Source: Sphingomonas sp. PL-96 (GTDB taxonomy: Bacteria > Pseudomonadota > Alphaproteobacteria > Sphingomonadales > Sphingomonadaceae). From it: a DNA stretch of 64,000 bases. The position numbers and the translations under genes are program-made. The stretch lies in NCBI RefSeq assembly GCF_020707215.1, contig NZ_JAJFET010000003.1:62001-126000 (forward strand), in the 5' to 3' direction. This document shows positions 52,782 through 61,214 of this stretch, one piece after another. The notes under the pieces are model-generated. The model saw only the letters and a list, made by a program, of their open reading frames with translations. It had not been told where the DNA came from and searched no databases. How positions within the stretch are numbered: position 1 is the first letter of the stretch; each line of letters opens with the position of its first letter.

Positions 52782-53948
52782 ATGCCGCTTACCACCCTCA
52801 AAGTCCGCCACGCCGGGCCAGGAAGGCATGCCGATACGCACGGTCTTTACCTGCTTGTTCGTGATAGCGGAGCTCGCTCGTGGGTGCTGCGAATGCAGCA
52901 TCATGGACAGCGCAGAGACTTCGGCCTGGGGCCCGCGCACGATGTGCCGCTGGCGGAAGCACGCATACTCGCTGCAAACCTGCGAAAGGCGGTGCGCTCC
53001 GGCGCCGACCCTGCTGCGGAGCGACGGGCAGGGCGCAAATTGATACCCCATTTCGAGCGTGTGACGCGCGACTGCTACGACGCAATGAAGGGCGGCTGGA
53101 AGGACCAGCGCCATGCCTCGTGGCTTGCCAGCTTCGAGCGACATGTCTTCCCGACGATCGGCTTAAAGCCAATCACCATGATCGAGAGCACCGCAGTGCT
53201 CGCCGTCCTTGAGCCGATCTGGCTGACAAAGCCGGATACCGCGAAGCGGGTGCTCCAACGGATCGGGACAGTGCTCGATTTTGCGCATATCAAGGGGCTG
53301 CTACCCGAAGAGGTATCGCTACGCTCGGTTACGCGGGGACTGCCGCGTCAGACGAAGCAGGTGACCCATCGCGCTGCCATGCCGTACGCTGGGGCACCTA
53401 CATTCATGAAGACGCTGATGGCGCTCCCTCCGACCTTAGGCCGAGATGCGCTCAAGTTGACCATGCTGACCGCGGTTCGGTCGGGCGAGGCCCGCGGGGC
53501 CGCCTGGGGTGAGTTTGACCTGTGCAAAGCGGTCTGGTCGATCCCGGCGTCGCGGATGAAGATGAAGGAGGCGCACGTCGTGCCGCTTGCGCCGGCAGCG
53601 GTGACGCTCTTGCGCGCTCTCCAAATTCGCCACTTGGAGTTGCACGGCGAGGTGAGGCCTCAGAGCCTGTTGTTCAGCTCGCGAGGCGACAAACCGATCA
53701 GCGACATGACGATGCTCAAGGTCCTACGCGACATGAAGATCCCCAACGCCACAGTCCACGGATTCCGCAGCACCTTCACCGATTGGGCGGCTGAAAGCAC
53801 GAAGGTGCCAAAGGAAGTGGTCGAGAAGGCGCTGGCGCATCAGATCGCCAGCGCGGTGGAGGCCGCATACCGGCGAACCGATTTCTTCGAAAAACGGCGT
53901 GCGCTCATGATTGCATGGGCACGTTTTCTCACGAGGTTGGAAGCTTGA
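52782..53948 (+). CDS. Tyrosine-type site-specific recombinase (P4-like integrase)
   Basis: A protein of 388 residues from the ATG at 52782 with an AGG-type site just upstream. An N-terminal DUF4102-like arm-binding domain (PLTTLKVRHA..., GLYLLVRDSGARSWVLRMQ, ARILAANLRKAVRSGADPAAERR) precedes the SAM-like and catalytic domains. The catalytic residues are all visible: Arg233 (TAVRSGEAR), His326 and Arg329 (HGFRSTF), His353 (ALAHQI) and Tyr363 (AAYRRTD). It is likely active. P4-type integrases normally sit next to their tRNA or tmRNA target, but none is recognised here. No other phage or plasmid gene adjoins, so this may be the remaining end of an eroded island. Confidence 0.92.
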   Translation: MPLTTLKVRHAGPGRHADTHGLYLLVRDSGARSWVLRMQHHGQRRDFGLGPAHDVPLAEARILAANLRKAVRSGADPAAERRAGRKLIPHFERVTRDCYDAMKGGWKDQRHASWLASFERHVFPTIGLKPITMIESTAVLAVLEPIWLTKPDTAKRVLQRIGTVLDFAHIKGLLPEEVSLRSVTRGLPRQTKQVTHRAAMPYAGAPTFMKTLMALPPTLGRDALKLTMLTAVRSGEARGAAWGEFDLCKAVWSIPASRMKMKEAHVVPLAPAAVTLLRALQIRHLELHGEVRPQSLLFSSRGDKPISDMTMLKVLRDMKIPNATVHGFRSTFTDWAAESTKVPKEVVEKALAHQIASAVEAAYRRTDFFEKRRALMIAWARFLTRLEA

Positions 53949-53949
53949 T

Positions 53950-53980
53950 CACGGCAGAAGCTGGGCCGTTTCCTGCCGTG
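53950..53980. other. Hairpin directly after the integrase stop
   Basis: CACGGCAG at 53950-53957 pairs with CTGCCGTG at 53973-53980. It begins one base after the stop codon. A terminator role is possible, but there is no T-run. Confidence 0.35.
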
Positions 53981-54127
53981 GCATGGTCGCGAATGTGCTG
54001 ACTTCCCACCATCGCATATGTCGTCGCTTCTGCGACAAGGTGATAGCCGGAAGTGGGTGGAAAGGCGACGCTCTGCTTTCTGGCGCGGGTATTGATATGG
54101 CGGACGAACCGCTTGATAACTCTTGGT

Positions 54128-55087
54128 ATGCTTTTGGCTGAGCCGTGCAGTTTGCACTTCCGCGCCTTTCTGCTCCTGCTTCTGCTCGCAGGCGGGCTGG
54201 CAAGCGCACAGCAGTCATCGGCCCCTCCGGTCCCGGATGTCCCGTCCGCAGAAACCGCGGACAAACGGCTCATCCTTCACCTCGTCGCAAGGAGCGACTG
54301 GGCGCAGCAAAGCATGGAGATCGTGAAGGGCCTGATCCTCTTCCAAGGTCGCCTGAACAACAGGCCGGCGACGATCCTGCTGGACAATGGAACCGAGCGC
54401 ACTGTGGTCGACACGGGATTCACCCGACAGGCAGGCGTTCCTATCGGCGAAGCTGCAGGGGACACCCTGACCGGTACTGGCCGGATCGCGACATTTAGGA
54501 CCGGCCGTACCGTCCTCGAAGTTCCACACGCATTCACCATGTCGGGGGAGTTGGCCTCTTTCGACCTGAGTGCCATGTCGCACGCGCTCGGGAGGCAGGT
54601 AGATATCGTGCTTGGCGGCGATGCCACTAGCGTCATGGCTGTGATGCTCCAGCCTGACCGGAAGCAACTTACGTTCGTATCAAGTGGATCAATCAAGCTC
54701 GACGGCCCGGACGTGGTCCGCCTTCCTCTACTGACGGGCAATCTGATCGACGCCGCTATCAACGGCCACAAGGTCGGGCTTCTTGTCGATTTCGGCTATT
54801 CTGGCGCAGTTCGGCTCAGCGACACGGCTTGGAAGCAGGTCATGGGCGAATCAAACGTAGGGGTAGCCGGGCAAAATGGCATCACGGCTGATGGCACCGT
54901 GCTAAGATCTAGGGTGGCCCCCGGCGCCCTGAGTATCGGTCGGATCTCTTCGGAGGCTGCTCCAATCGCCAGCGGCTATGTGCCTGTAGGAGCAAGCGAA
55001 GGTTTACTCGGCACTGGCTTCTTCCTCCAGGGAACAACCGTCGTCGATGGTCCGGCGCGCCAAGTTATGCTTATCGTCCGACGCTAG
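54128..55087 (+). CDS. Exported retropepsin-like aspartic protease family protein, active-site motifs altered
   Basis: A protein of 319 residues with a Sec signal peptide (about 1-27, LLLLLLAGGLASA). Two pseudo-symmetric retropepsin-like halves can be traced: ATILLDNGTERTVVDTGF with Asp86, and VGLLVDFGYSGAVRLSD with Asp221. In active members the motif is D-T/S-G; here it is D-N-G and D-F-G. The C-terminal stretch GLLGTGFFLQGTTVVDGPARQVMLI resembles the family's final strands. The ATG at 54128 directly precedes the signal peptide. It lies in a patch with an integrase upstream and an IS relic downstream. Proteolysis is uncertain because of the altered motifs; it could be a binding protein of the same fold. 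Confidence 0.72.
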   Translation: MLLAEPCSLHFRAFLLLLLLAGGLASAQQSSAPPVPDVPSAETADKRLILHLVARSDWAQQSMEIVKGLILFQGRLNNRPATILLDNGTERTVVDTGFTRQAGVPIGEAAGDTLTGTGRIATFRTGRTVLEVPHAFTMSGELASFDLSAMSHALGRQVDIVLGGDATSVMAVMLQPDRKQLTFVSSGSIKLDGPDVVRLPLLTGNLIDAAINGHKVGLLVDFGYSGAVRLSDTAWKQVMGESNVGVAGQNGITADGTVLRSRVAPGALSIGRISSEAAPIASGYVPVGASEGLLGTGFFLQGTTVVDGPARQVMLIVRR

Positions 55088-55213
55088 GCTCAGAGGTCGC
55101 CCGACCACCGTGAGCGGCGTTTTTCCACCGGCTGCTTCCGGTGGCCGCGTCCGGCAGTGATGAACGGCCGGCATTGGGCAAAGCCGTCATACCGCCCGTC
55201 CTTGTCGGGCAGA

Positions 55214-55447
55214 TTAAAGGCTGATTTTACGTCGGCCCATCTCAGCAAAGGCATACTGCGCAATAGGCGTCTCAGGTTTCTCAGCGAAAATATCAGCAAG
55301 ATCGAGCAGGTCCTCGTTTTCGAGCCCTGTGATCGACATTTCGATCTGCGTGAGGCGTTTCATCGCGCGCGCGTTCTGCTCTGCCTCCCGTCTCATTCGT
55401 AATTTCAGCATGCGATCATCGTACCACGAATGATGCGCTCGCGGCAC
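55214..55447 (-). CDS. Small hypothetical protein
   Basis: A protein of 77 residues, or 65 from the internal Met at 55411. It is strongly charged and helical: LRMRREAEQNARAMKRLTQIEMSITGLENEDLLDLADIF, ending AQYAFAEMGRRKISL. The amino acid composition is that of a real small soluble protein, and the frame is unlike the Arg/Pro/Ala-rich sequences of non-coding frames here. No family recognised. It is convergent with the retropepsin-like gene. An overlapping frame at 55090-55299 reads less convincingly. Confidence 0.5.
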   Translation of the reverse strand: MPRAHHSWYDDRMLKLRMRREAEQNARAMKRLTQIEMSITGLENEDLLDLADIFAEKPETPIAQYAFAEMGRRKISL

Positions 55448-55574
55448 CTCCGCAGAGCACCACCCTTTGTGGCGCGGAAGTGCTGATTTTCGGTCGTCGC
55501 GAATGTTCCTGCTTATGCGACACTGGAGGCCTATAGGTGGCGGCTAGGCCACCGGGTAACCTGAGAGGGGCAGG

Positions 55575-55800
55575 CGGCAATAGGCCGTTCCAAAGCGATC
55601 GATCAGGTGCCCGAACATGATCTCGATGCGGCTGCGGCGCGGTAGTATCTGACGGGCTCGAGCCGGGATTTACGGCTTGAGATGCAGGGTTGGATGCCCT
55701 TGACCTGCAAAGGGTCCCTGAACGATTCTGCTTCGTAGCTACGATCGCCGAGGAGCTGCTGCGCCTTCGGTAGGTCGTCTAGCAGACGCCGCCCTCAGGC
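55575..55800 (-). pseudogene. IS5-family transposase remnant, frameshifted
   Basis: Reading the minus strand from about 55791 gives LPKAQQLLGDRSYEAESF, then RDPLQVKGIQPCISSRKS and RLEPVRYY. After a shift of frame near 55641 it continues PRRSRIEIMFGHLIDRFGTA. This is the C-terminal DDE part of IS5-group transposases (family pattern LLGDRGYDADWFRDAL, then KGIxPCIPxRKSR, then RRRNRIEIMFGRLKDWRR). A stop precedes the first block and no inverted repeats were found. It is a decayed insertion sequence. The rest of the 55448-55937 gap shows no other gene. Confidence 0.75.
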
Positions 55801-55895
55801 GCACTAGGTCGACCGCTTGTGAGCGGTGCTAATCGTCACCGCGTCATTCCTGACGACATCCGAGCCAGCCAGCGGATACGGCTCAAGACTATCAT

Positions 55896-55932
55896 GAAAA
55901 AGGCCTGTGCCGACCAAGCCGGCACAGGCCTT
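55896..55932 (-). terminator. Rho-independent terminator of the DUF2382/OmpA operon
   Basis: On the minus strand a stem of AAGGCCTGTGCCG with its complement (13 bp, 7-nt loop) is followed directly by five Ts. It lies 5-42 bp after the stop codon at 55938. It is the clearest intrinsic terminator in the window. Confidence 0.85.
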
Positions 55933-55937
55933 AACTG

Positions 55938-56786
55938 TTAGAGACGCTTGTCCGTCGTTCCGAAGCTAACGTCGCGGGTTGTGTCCACGTCGCTGTCCCG
56001 GTCGATCTCGACGTCCGTCCGTCGCACCGTGTCATCGATACTCTCGACGTGCTCCTCAGCCGTCTTGGAGACGACGACCTCCTCCACGACCCGCGCGTTC
56101 TTACCGACGACCGCTTCCTCGCCGGTCGCGGTCATGTCGATGGAGCGTTCGCGGAATGCATCGCCCTCAGCTGCAGAGAGTGGCAGGTCGACGGAGCGGC
56201 GCTCGACGTTGACCCGCTCGTTACGCAGGCGTATCTGCTCATGCACTGGCGTCTCAGAGACGTAGGAACGGACGCGGACACCGCCACGGCTGACGTCGCG
56301 CTTACCAACGACCAGGTTCTCCTCGACGATCGGGATCACCTCTTCGCGTTCGCCACGAAGCGTGTCACGGCCGGTATTGAGCGCCGATGGGCCGCCTACT
56401 GCGCCCGCAGCGCCCGTGCCGGCATAGTCCCAGCCAGACGACCGCCACTGGTTCGAACGATCCTCGATGTCGACCGTGTTCGCTTCTTCAAGGACGCGGA
56501 CCGCTTCGTCGATGCAATCGTCATCGACGTCGGCCGTCAGCAGGGTTCCGCCACGGCGCACGCCTTCCTCATAGGTGTGACGATCCTCGTCGGGCGCAAA
56601 GGCGTTCTTGACGGAATCCCAGAAGCCACGGTCCTCGTGATTTGAGTAGCCGCTCTCGCGGTAGCCCATGCTCGACTTGTCGTGGAGGTGAACGTGATCC
56701 GCATCGACACGCGCGCCCTTCAGCCGCTCCTTGGCCGCTTCCGCGTCACTGCGGCTGTCGAACAATGCTGTGATGGTAGTCGCCAT
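55938..56786 (-). CDS. YsnF/AvaK-type stress protein (DUF2382)
   Basis: A hydrophilic protein of 282 residues. The N-terminal part starts TTITALFDSRSDAEAAKERL, like the general-stress YflT-type ferredoxin-fold domain that recognises small-molecule or protein partners. After a Gly-rich linker near 120-140 comes the DUF2382 domain: EREEVIPIVEENLVVGKRDVSRGGVRVRSYVSETPVHEQIRLRNERVNVERR. The C-terminus is rich in Asp, Glu and Arg. Family members are induced by osmotic, heat and desiccation stress; the biochemical role is not established. It is third in an operon with the OmpA-like and small DUF2382 genes and is followed by a strong terminator. Confidence 0.88.
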   Translation of the reverse strand: MATTITALFDSRSDAEAAKERLKGARVDADHVHLHDKSSMGYRESGYSNHEDRGFWDSVKNAFAPDEDRHTYEEGVRRGGTLLTADVDDDCIDEAVRVLEEANTVDIEDRSNQWRSSGWDYAGTGAAGAVGGPSALNTGRDTLRGEREEVIPIVEENLVVGKRDVSRGGVRVRSYVSETPVHEQIRLRNERVNVERRSVDLPLSAAEGDAFRERSIDMTATGEEAVVGKNARVVEEVVVSKTAEEHVESIDDTVRRTDVEIDRDSDVDTTRDVSFGTTDKRL

Positions 56787-56816
56787 GGTTCTTCTCCTGC
56801 AATTTTTCTCTAAGGG

Positions 56817-57467
56817 TTATCGCGCCGTCACCACGAGTTCGGTGCGGCGGTTCTCGAAGCGACCACTGGCGGTCGCGTTGGTATCGACCGGATCGCTCTC
56901 GCCGCCCGAGGCGGTTTCGATACGGTCCGCATCAATGCCTTTGCCGACCAGTGCTGTCTTGATGCTATCAGCGCGTGCTTCACCGAGTTCCATATTGGTG
57001 GGCTCGGTGCCGCGCGCGTCGGCATAGCCGGCGATCCGAATGCGGGCGCTGGGGTACTGCTTCAGCGTCGCTGCGACCTGATCGATCTCAGCTGCGTCGG
57101 CCGGACGCACGACACTCTTACCGGTATCGAAGTTCAGCTTCTCGAACTGGAACGTGCGCGGCGTCGGCTCGCTTCCGCCAAGGAAGGCTCCCAGACCCGA
57201 TGTACCGGCTGCCGAGGCGTCGGCATTCGGAGTCGTCGCGACAACAGTACCGGCTTCAGCACTGTCCGTGCTTGCAGCCCCGCTTGGCGAAGCGGTCGGC
57301 GCTACCACAGCATCGTCGTCTCGATTGCAACGGCTGAGCGCGAGCAGCAGCGCCAGAATGCCGAGCGCCAGCAGCAGCCACGGCAGCCAGCTGAAGCCCT
57401 TTTTCTTTTCGATGTGGATATGGCTGGGTGCGCCATCGCGATGTTCGCCGTTCGGTTCAGGCATCAA
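56817..57467 (-). CDS. OmpA-family peptidoglycan-associated membrane protein
   Basis: A protein of 216 residues. An N-terminal inner-membrane helix (about 29-45, WLPWLLLALGILALLLAL) is followed by an Ala/Ser/Thr-rich linker and the OmpA C-terminal domain (about 105-215): FQFEKLNFDTGKSVVRP, IRIAGYADARGTEPTNMELGEARADSIKTAL and GRFENRRTELVV. The Asp and Arg that hold diaminopimelate are present in ADARGT...NxxLGxARA and NRR. It overlaps the upstream DUF2382 gene (57464-57467), so it is co-translated. It may tie the stress operon to the cell wall. Confidence 0.88.
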   Translation of the reverse strand: MMPEPNGEHRDGAPSHIHIEKKKGFSWLPWLLLALGILALLLALSRCNRDDDAVVAPTASPSGAASTDSAEAGTVVATTPNADASAAGTSGLGAFLGGSEPTPRTFQFEKLNFDTGKSVVRPADAAEIDQVAATLKQYPSARIRIAGYADARGTEPTNMELGEARADSIKTALVGKGIDADRIETASGGESDPVDTNATASGRFENRRTELVVTAR

Positions 57468-57850
57468 TGTTCCTCCTGTTGATCGAGTTCTGTCCGCTCG
57501 ATTTCCACTCGCGTCCGGCGCAGCGTTGTCGGCACCTCAACAGGGTCGATCGCGACCGTCCGCCGTAGATGTAGTTCTTCGACCAGGAAGAGGCGCTTTT
57601 CGACGATGAGCCGTTCCTCCAGAACCGGCACGATCGTAACATCGCCTTCGGTGCGGATCGCGGGTGCTTCGGCTACTTCGCGGCCCACAGGTACACGTGT
57701 GACATCCACATGCTCATGGCGAAGTTCATCTTGAATAAGAACCTGTTCCTCATCCGTCGTCGTCCGCACGCTGACACGTTCGGTTTCGACCGAGCGCTTG
57801 AAGACCTGCGCTTCTTCCTCGACTATAGGGATGTGCAGGTCGTCGGACAT
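57464..57850 (-). CDS. Small DUF2382 domain protein
   Basis: A protein of 128 residues made of a single DUF2382 unit: LHIPIVEEEAQVFKRSVETERVSVRTTTDEEQVLIQDELRHEHVDVTRVPVG, then VPVLEERLIVEKRLFLVEELHLRR. It is the second copy of the domain within 1.9 kb (see 55938-56786). Dense Glu/Arg/Val content with alternating strands suggests a PRC-barrel-like or beta-rich fold. First gene of a three-gene operon (DUF2382, OmpA, YsnF), overlapping the second by ATGA. Likely stress-induced by analogy. No clear sigma-factor site was found in the 209 bp upstream. Confidence 0.85.
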   Translation of the reverse strand: MSDDLHIPIVEEEAQVFKRSVETERVSVRTTTDEEQVLIQDELRHEHVDVTRVPVGREVAEAPAIRTEGDVTIVPVLEERLIVEKRLFLVEELHLRRTVAIDPVEVPTTLRRTRVEIERTELDQQEEH

Positions 57851-58059
57851 GGCAAGCCTCTGCGGTTCGCTCGCCTCAACACCTCAGCCCGGGTAAGTGT
57901 CCCGTGATGGCCGTTTCCGTTGCTCAACTGCGAGCATCTCTGGCAAAAGCAAGGTGAGCCGTTTCACCGTCGCATCGAATATGCCGACACCACCTTCATC
58001 AGGTCAGCCGCGACCGCTGCACTTTTTTGTACAACGACTTTCAAGCGAGCGATTCTAAT

Positions 58060-58404
58060 TCAAACCATGTGGTGAAAGGCGGCTTTTAGATCAGTTGCCC
58101 GAACAGGTTTGCTGAGCACGATCCCCGGTGGCTCACAAGGCTCGCAATCTTCGGGCGTGCCGCTGATGAAGATCACCGGCACTTCACCGAGCTGGCGGTG
58201 TATCTCGAGCACCGCTGCAGGCCCGGTCCCCTCGATCAGCTTCACATCGGAGGTGATCAGCTCTGGCCGGTGCGCCAAAGCGGCTGCGATGGCTTCGTTT
58301 TCGGTCACCGCGATATCGAACGAGGTTGCACCCTCGTCCTCCAGCATCATCTGGATGTTCATGGCGATGAGCGGCTCGTCTTCGATGATCAGCACATGAG
58401 GCAT
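58060..58404 (-). CDS. Single-domain response regulator
   Basis: A receiver of 114 residues without an output domain: acidic residues Glu8-Asp9-Glu10 (VLIIEDEPLIAMNIQMML), phospho-acceptor Asp53 (LITSDVKLIEGTGP), Ser/Thr switch in VIFISGTPE and Lys-Pro in IVLSKPV. It lies 50 bp downstream of the hybrid kinase on the same strand; a CCCGGTC/GACCGGG hairpin in the gap may modulate its expression. It probably receives phosphate from that kinase. Confidence 0.9.
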   Translation of the reverse strand: MPHVLIIEDEPLIAMNIQMMLEDEGATSFDIAVTENEAIAAALAHRPELITSDVKLIEGTGPAAVLEIHRQLGEVPVIFISGTPEDCEPCEPPGIVLSKPVRATDLKAAFHHMV

Positions 58405-58454
58405 ACGCTACAAACTCCCGGTCACCTGAACGACCGGGCTGGTAGACGGCTCCA

Positions 58455-61046
58455 CTAAGCGTCCAGCGCTTCAGCGATTTTGGCGGCGAGCTGGTCGATT
58501 CCGAAGGGCTTGGGCAGGAGATTGGTGCCCGGATCGAGTATTCCATTATGGACCACGGAATTGCGGGTGTAGCCGGTTGTATAGACGACCTTGAGCCGCG
58601 GAAGCAGTTCGACCGCGCGATCCGCAAGCTCGCGACCGGTCATGCCTGGCATGACGATGTCGGTGAAGAGTAACGTCACGTCCTGGCCTGACTCAATCAT
58701 CGCCAGCGCTTCGGGGCCGTTGCCAGCATGGATGACCGTGTAGCCCAGTTCGCGCAGCGCCTCGACCGAGTTGTTACGGACGCGTTCCTCGTCGTCCACC
58801 ACCATGACGATCTCGGTCACCTTACCCTGGCGAAGCGGTGCCGGCGCACGCCGCACAACCGGTCTTTCCTCACCCCAGAAGCGTGGCAGGTAGAGCTTGA
58901 AGGTAGTTCCGTGACCAAGCTCGGAATAGACGCGTACGTGCCCACCCGACTGGCGCACAAACCCGAACAGCTGGCTCAAGCCAAGCCCGGTGCCCTTACC
59001 CACTGGCTTGGTAGTGAAGAAGGGATCGAACGCCTTGGACAGCACCTCGGGCGTCATCCCGGTGCCGGTATCGGTTACGGCGATCTGCACATACTGGCCC
59101 GACGCTATGTCAGCATCGCGAGCATAGTCGTCATCGACATGGACGTTGCACGTCTCGATCGTGAGCTTGCCGCCCTCCGGCATCGCATCTCGTGCATTCA
59201 CCGCCAGGTTGACGATGACGTTCTCCAGCTCGGCCGCGTCTGCCTTGGCCTTCCACAAGCCTGCACCCAGAACGGTCTCGAGCTGGATCAATGCGCCGAG
59301 TGACCGGGCAAGCAGTTCCGCAAGGCCGGACACGAGTGTGTTGGCGTCGATTGCTTCTGGCGACAACGGCTGCTGCCGCGAGAAAGCGAGCAGGCGCTGG
59401 GTCAGCGTGGCGGCGCGAGTGGCGCCATTCATCGCACCGTCAAGATACTTGCCTATGTCCTGCTCGCCGCGGGCGAGCCGGCGCTGGGCAAGGTTGAGCC
59501 CACCAATGACAATCGCGAGCATGTTGTTGAAGTCGTGCGCAATGCCGCCGGTCAGCCGGCCAAGCGACTCCATTTTCTGGAGTTGGCGCAGCTGGCTCTC
59601 GGCCGCAGTCCGCCGGTCCGCTTCCGCCTTGATCTCGGTGCTGGCTTCGGCGAGTGCCACGCTCTGCTGATCGATACGCCGACTGAGCCGGACCAGCGCT
59701 TCGGCTCGCTCGACGGCCAGCCAGGTCAGCTCCGCTACCTCCTTCACCAGCGAGATTTCTGCAGGCGTCCAGCGACGTATCTCGGCTTGGTGGAGATAAA
59801 TCCCCGCCTGCCAACGTCCATCCTTCATGAGCGGCACGCACAGGCCGGCGAGAACGCCGCCCTCGGCATAGGGCATCAAGTCGCCATCGTTGTCATAGCG
59901 GCTGTCGCTGAACACCAGTGCCTTGCCTCGGCGCCGATGGCGCTCGGCGCGTTGGCCAAAAGCACTGGCGGGTTGGATGCCGACCAAGGGGGTGAGCGTT
60001 CCATCTGTCCAGTTGCCGCCGTGGAGCATCTGCTTGGCGCCGATGAGGCGATAAAAACCGGCACGATGAACGCCAAGCCGATGTCCGAGCGCTTCCGCAG
60101 AGATGCGAATGATGGCTTCCGGATCACTCATCTCCCGTTGACGAGTGGTTAGCTCGACCACGAAGTCGCGCTCCGCCTTGGCGGCCCTGAGCGCCAACTC
60201 CGACGTCATGCGCTCGGTTATGTCGTAGCTGATACCCGGGAAGCGGATGCAGAGGCCATCCTCACCGGCAATGCATCGGCCTTGCGCAGAAACCCAGCGG
60301 ACGCTGCCATTGACCTGGAGCAGCCGATACTCGGAAGTGAAGCTGCCGCATCCCTCAATCGCAGTGGCAACCTCATTCTGCACGCGAGGCCGGTCTTCAG
60401 GGTGGATGCCGGCGAAGAACTCGGCGATCGTAGCCCCTTCGGCAGCACGATCGGGATCGATGCCGTAGAGGGTGGCAAAACGAACGTCCGCCGTGACCCG
60501 GTCGTTCGCAACATCCCAGTCCCATAAACCAATACTATTGCCGGCAGAGAGCGCCATTTCGAGCCGCTCATCGGCTGCCTTGCGCTCGCGCTCGGCCACG
60601 ACCCGGTTCGTGGTTTCTCCGGTGACATTAAGCAGTCCGGCGATCTCGCCATCATCGTCAAAGACCGGCGAGTAGGTGAAGGCCCACCAGCTGTCCTCCG
60701 GCACGCCCTGCCGGCGGAGGTCGAGCCACATATCGGTGACGGTGCAGCTCTCGCCGGCAAGCGTTGCGGTCACCAACGGCTCGATCTCGCTCCAGATACC
60801 GCCCCACACCTCCCGAAAGGGCCGCCCCAGTGCCGTCTCAACCCGATAGCCGAGGATCGGGCGATAGGCGTCGTTGTAGAAGCACAGCAGCTCCGGTCCC
60901 CACGCCAGGAACATCGGCGTCGGACAAGCCAGCATCATCGCGAGTGTTGAGCGCAACGCGAGCGGCCACGTCTCTTGCGGGCCGAGCGGCGTGCTCGACC
61001 AATCATGCTCTGCAATCTCGTGACCAGTGATGCTTTCGGTGTTCAT
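58455..61046 (-). CDS. Hybrid sensor histidine kinase (PAS-PAS-GAF-HisKA-HATPase-REC)
   Basis: A cytosolic protein of 863 residues. A first PAS unit at about 15-145 includes STPLGPQETWPLALRS and WGPELLCFYNDAYRPILG. A second PAS follows (about 165-285, GLWDWDVANDRVTAD), then a GAF domain (about 300-455) and a coiled linker. The kinase core has His504 in GGIAHDFNNML, N box NLAVNARDAMPEGG and G2 GKGTGLGLSQLFGFV. The C-terminal receiver has Asp796 in LLFTDIVMPGMTG. It is the bacteriophytochrome-like and stress-associated kind common in sphingomonads and rhizobia. Downstream is a lone receiver; upstream is an ECF sigma factor. The first PAS matches the truncated gene at 16927. Confidence 0.92.
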   Translation of the reverse strand: MNTESITGHEIAEHDWSSTPLGPQETWPLALRSTLAMMLACPTPMFLAWGPELLCFYNDAYRPILGYRVETALGRPFREVWGGIWSEIEPLVTATLAGESCTVTDMWLDLRRQGVPEDSWWAFTYSPVFDDDGEIAGLLNVTGETTNRVVAERERKAADERLEMALSAGNSIGLWDWDVANDRVTADVRFATLYGIDPDRAAEGATIAEFFAGIHPEDRPRVQNEVATAIEGCGSFTSEYRLLQVNGSVRWVSAQGRCIAGEDGLCIRFPGISYDITERMTSELALRAAKAERDFVVELTTRQREMSDPEAIIRISAEALGHRLGVHRAGFYRLIGAKQMLHGGNWTDGTLTPLVGIQPASAFGQRAERHRRRGKALVFSDSRYDNDGDLMPYAEGGVLAGLCVPLMKDGRWQAGIYLHQAEIRRWTPAEISLVKEVAELTWLAVERAEALVRLSRRIDQQSVALAEASTEIKAEADRRTAAESQLRQLQKMESLGRLTGGIAHDFNNMLAIVIGGLNLAQRRLARGEQDIGKYLDGAMNGATRAATLTQRLLAFSRQQPLSPEAIDANTLVSGLAELLARSLGALIQLETVLGAGLWKAKADAAELENVIVNLAVNARDAMPEGGKLTIETCNVHVDDDYARDADIASGQYVQIAVTDTGTGMTPEVLSKAFDPFFTTKPVGKGTGLGLSQLFGFVRQSGGHVRVYSELGHGTTFKLYLPRFWGEERPVVRRAPAPLRQGKVTEIVMVVDDEERVRNNSVEALRELGYTVIHAGNGPEALAMIESGQDVTLLFTDIVMPGMTGRELADRAVELLPRLKVVYTTGYTRNSVVHNGILDPGTNLLPKPFGIDQLAAKIAEALDA

Positions 61047-61214
61047 TCTGAAGCTTGTTAGGAACCGCAGATGCCATCCTTAGCACGTTCGCCGGGAAGT
61101 GCGATGCTTAGCCCTGCCTTCGACGCTATTCAGCAAACGATCGGGGCTGTTGGAAAAGCAGGCCGCTGCCCTCAATCCCGCAGAGCTGGCGCGAATGTAA
61201 GACTGCGGATCGGT

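Noticed and set aside
55090..55299. A 69-residue minus-strand frame overlapping the small gene at 55214
   Set aside because: It lacks a ribosome site and its C-terminal part is Arg-rich; the other frame has better protein-like composition. Uncertain, but not listed.
61047..61100. GGAAC at about 61062 on the plus strand as an EcfG promoter
   Set aside because: The next CGTT is 20 bases away and the element points away from any gene.
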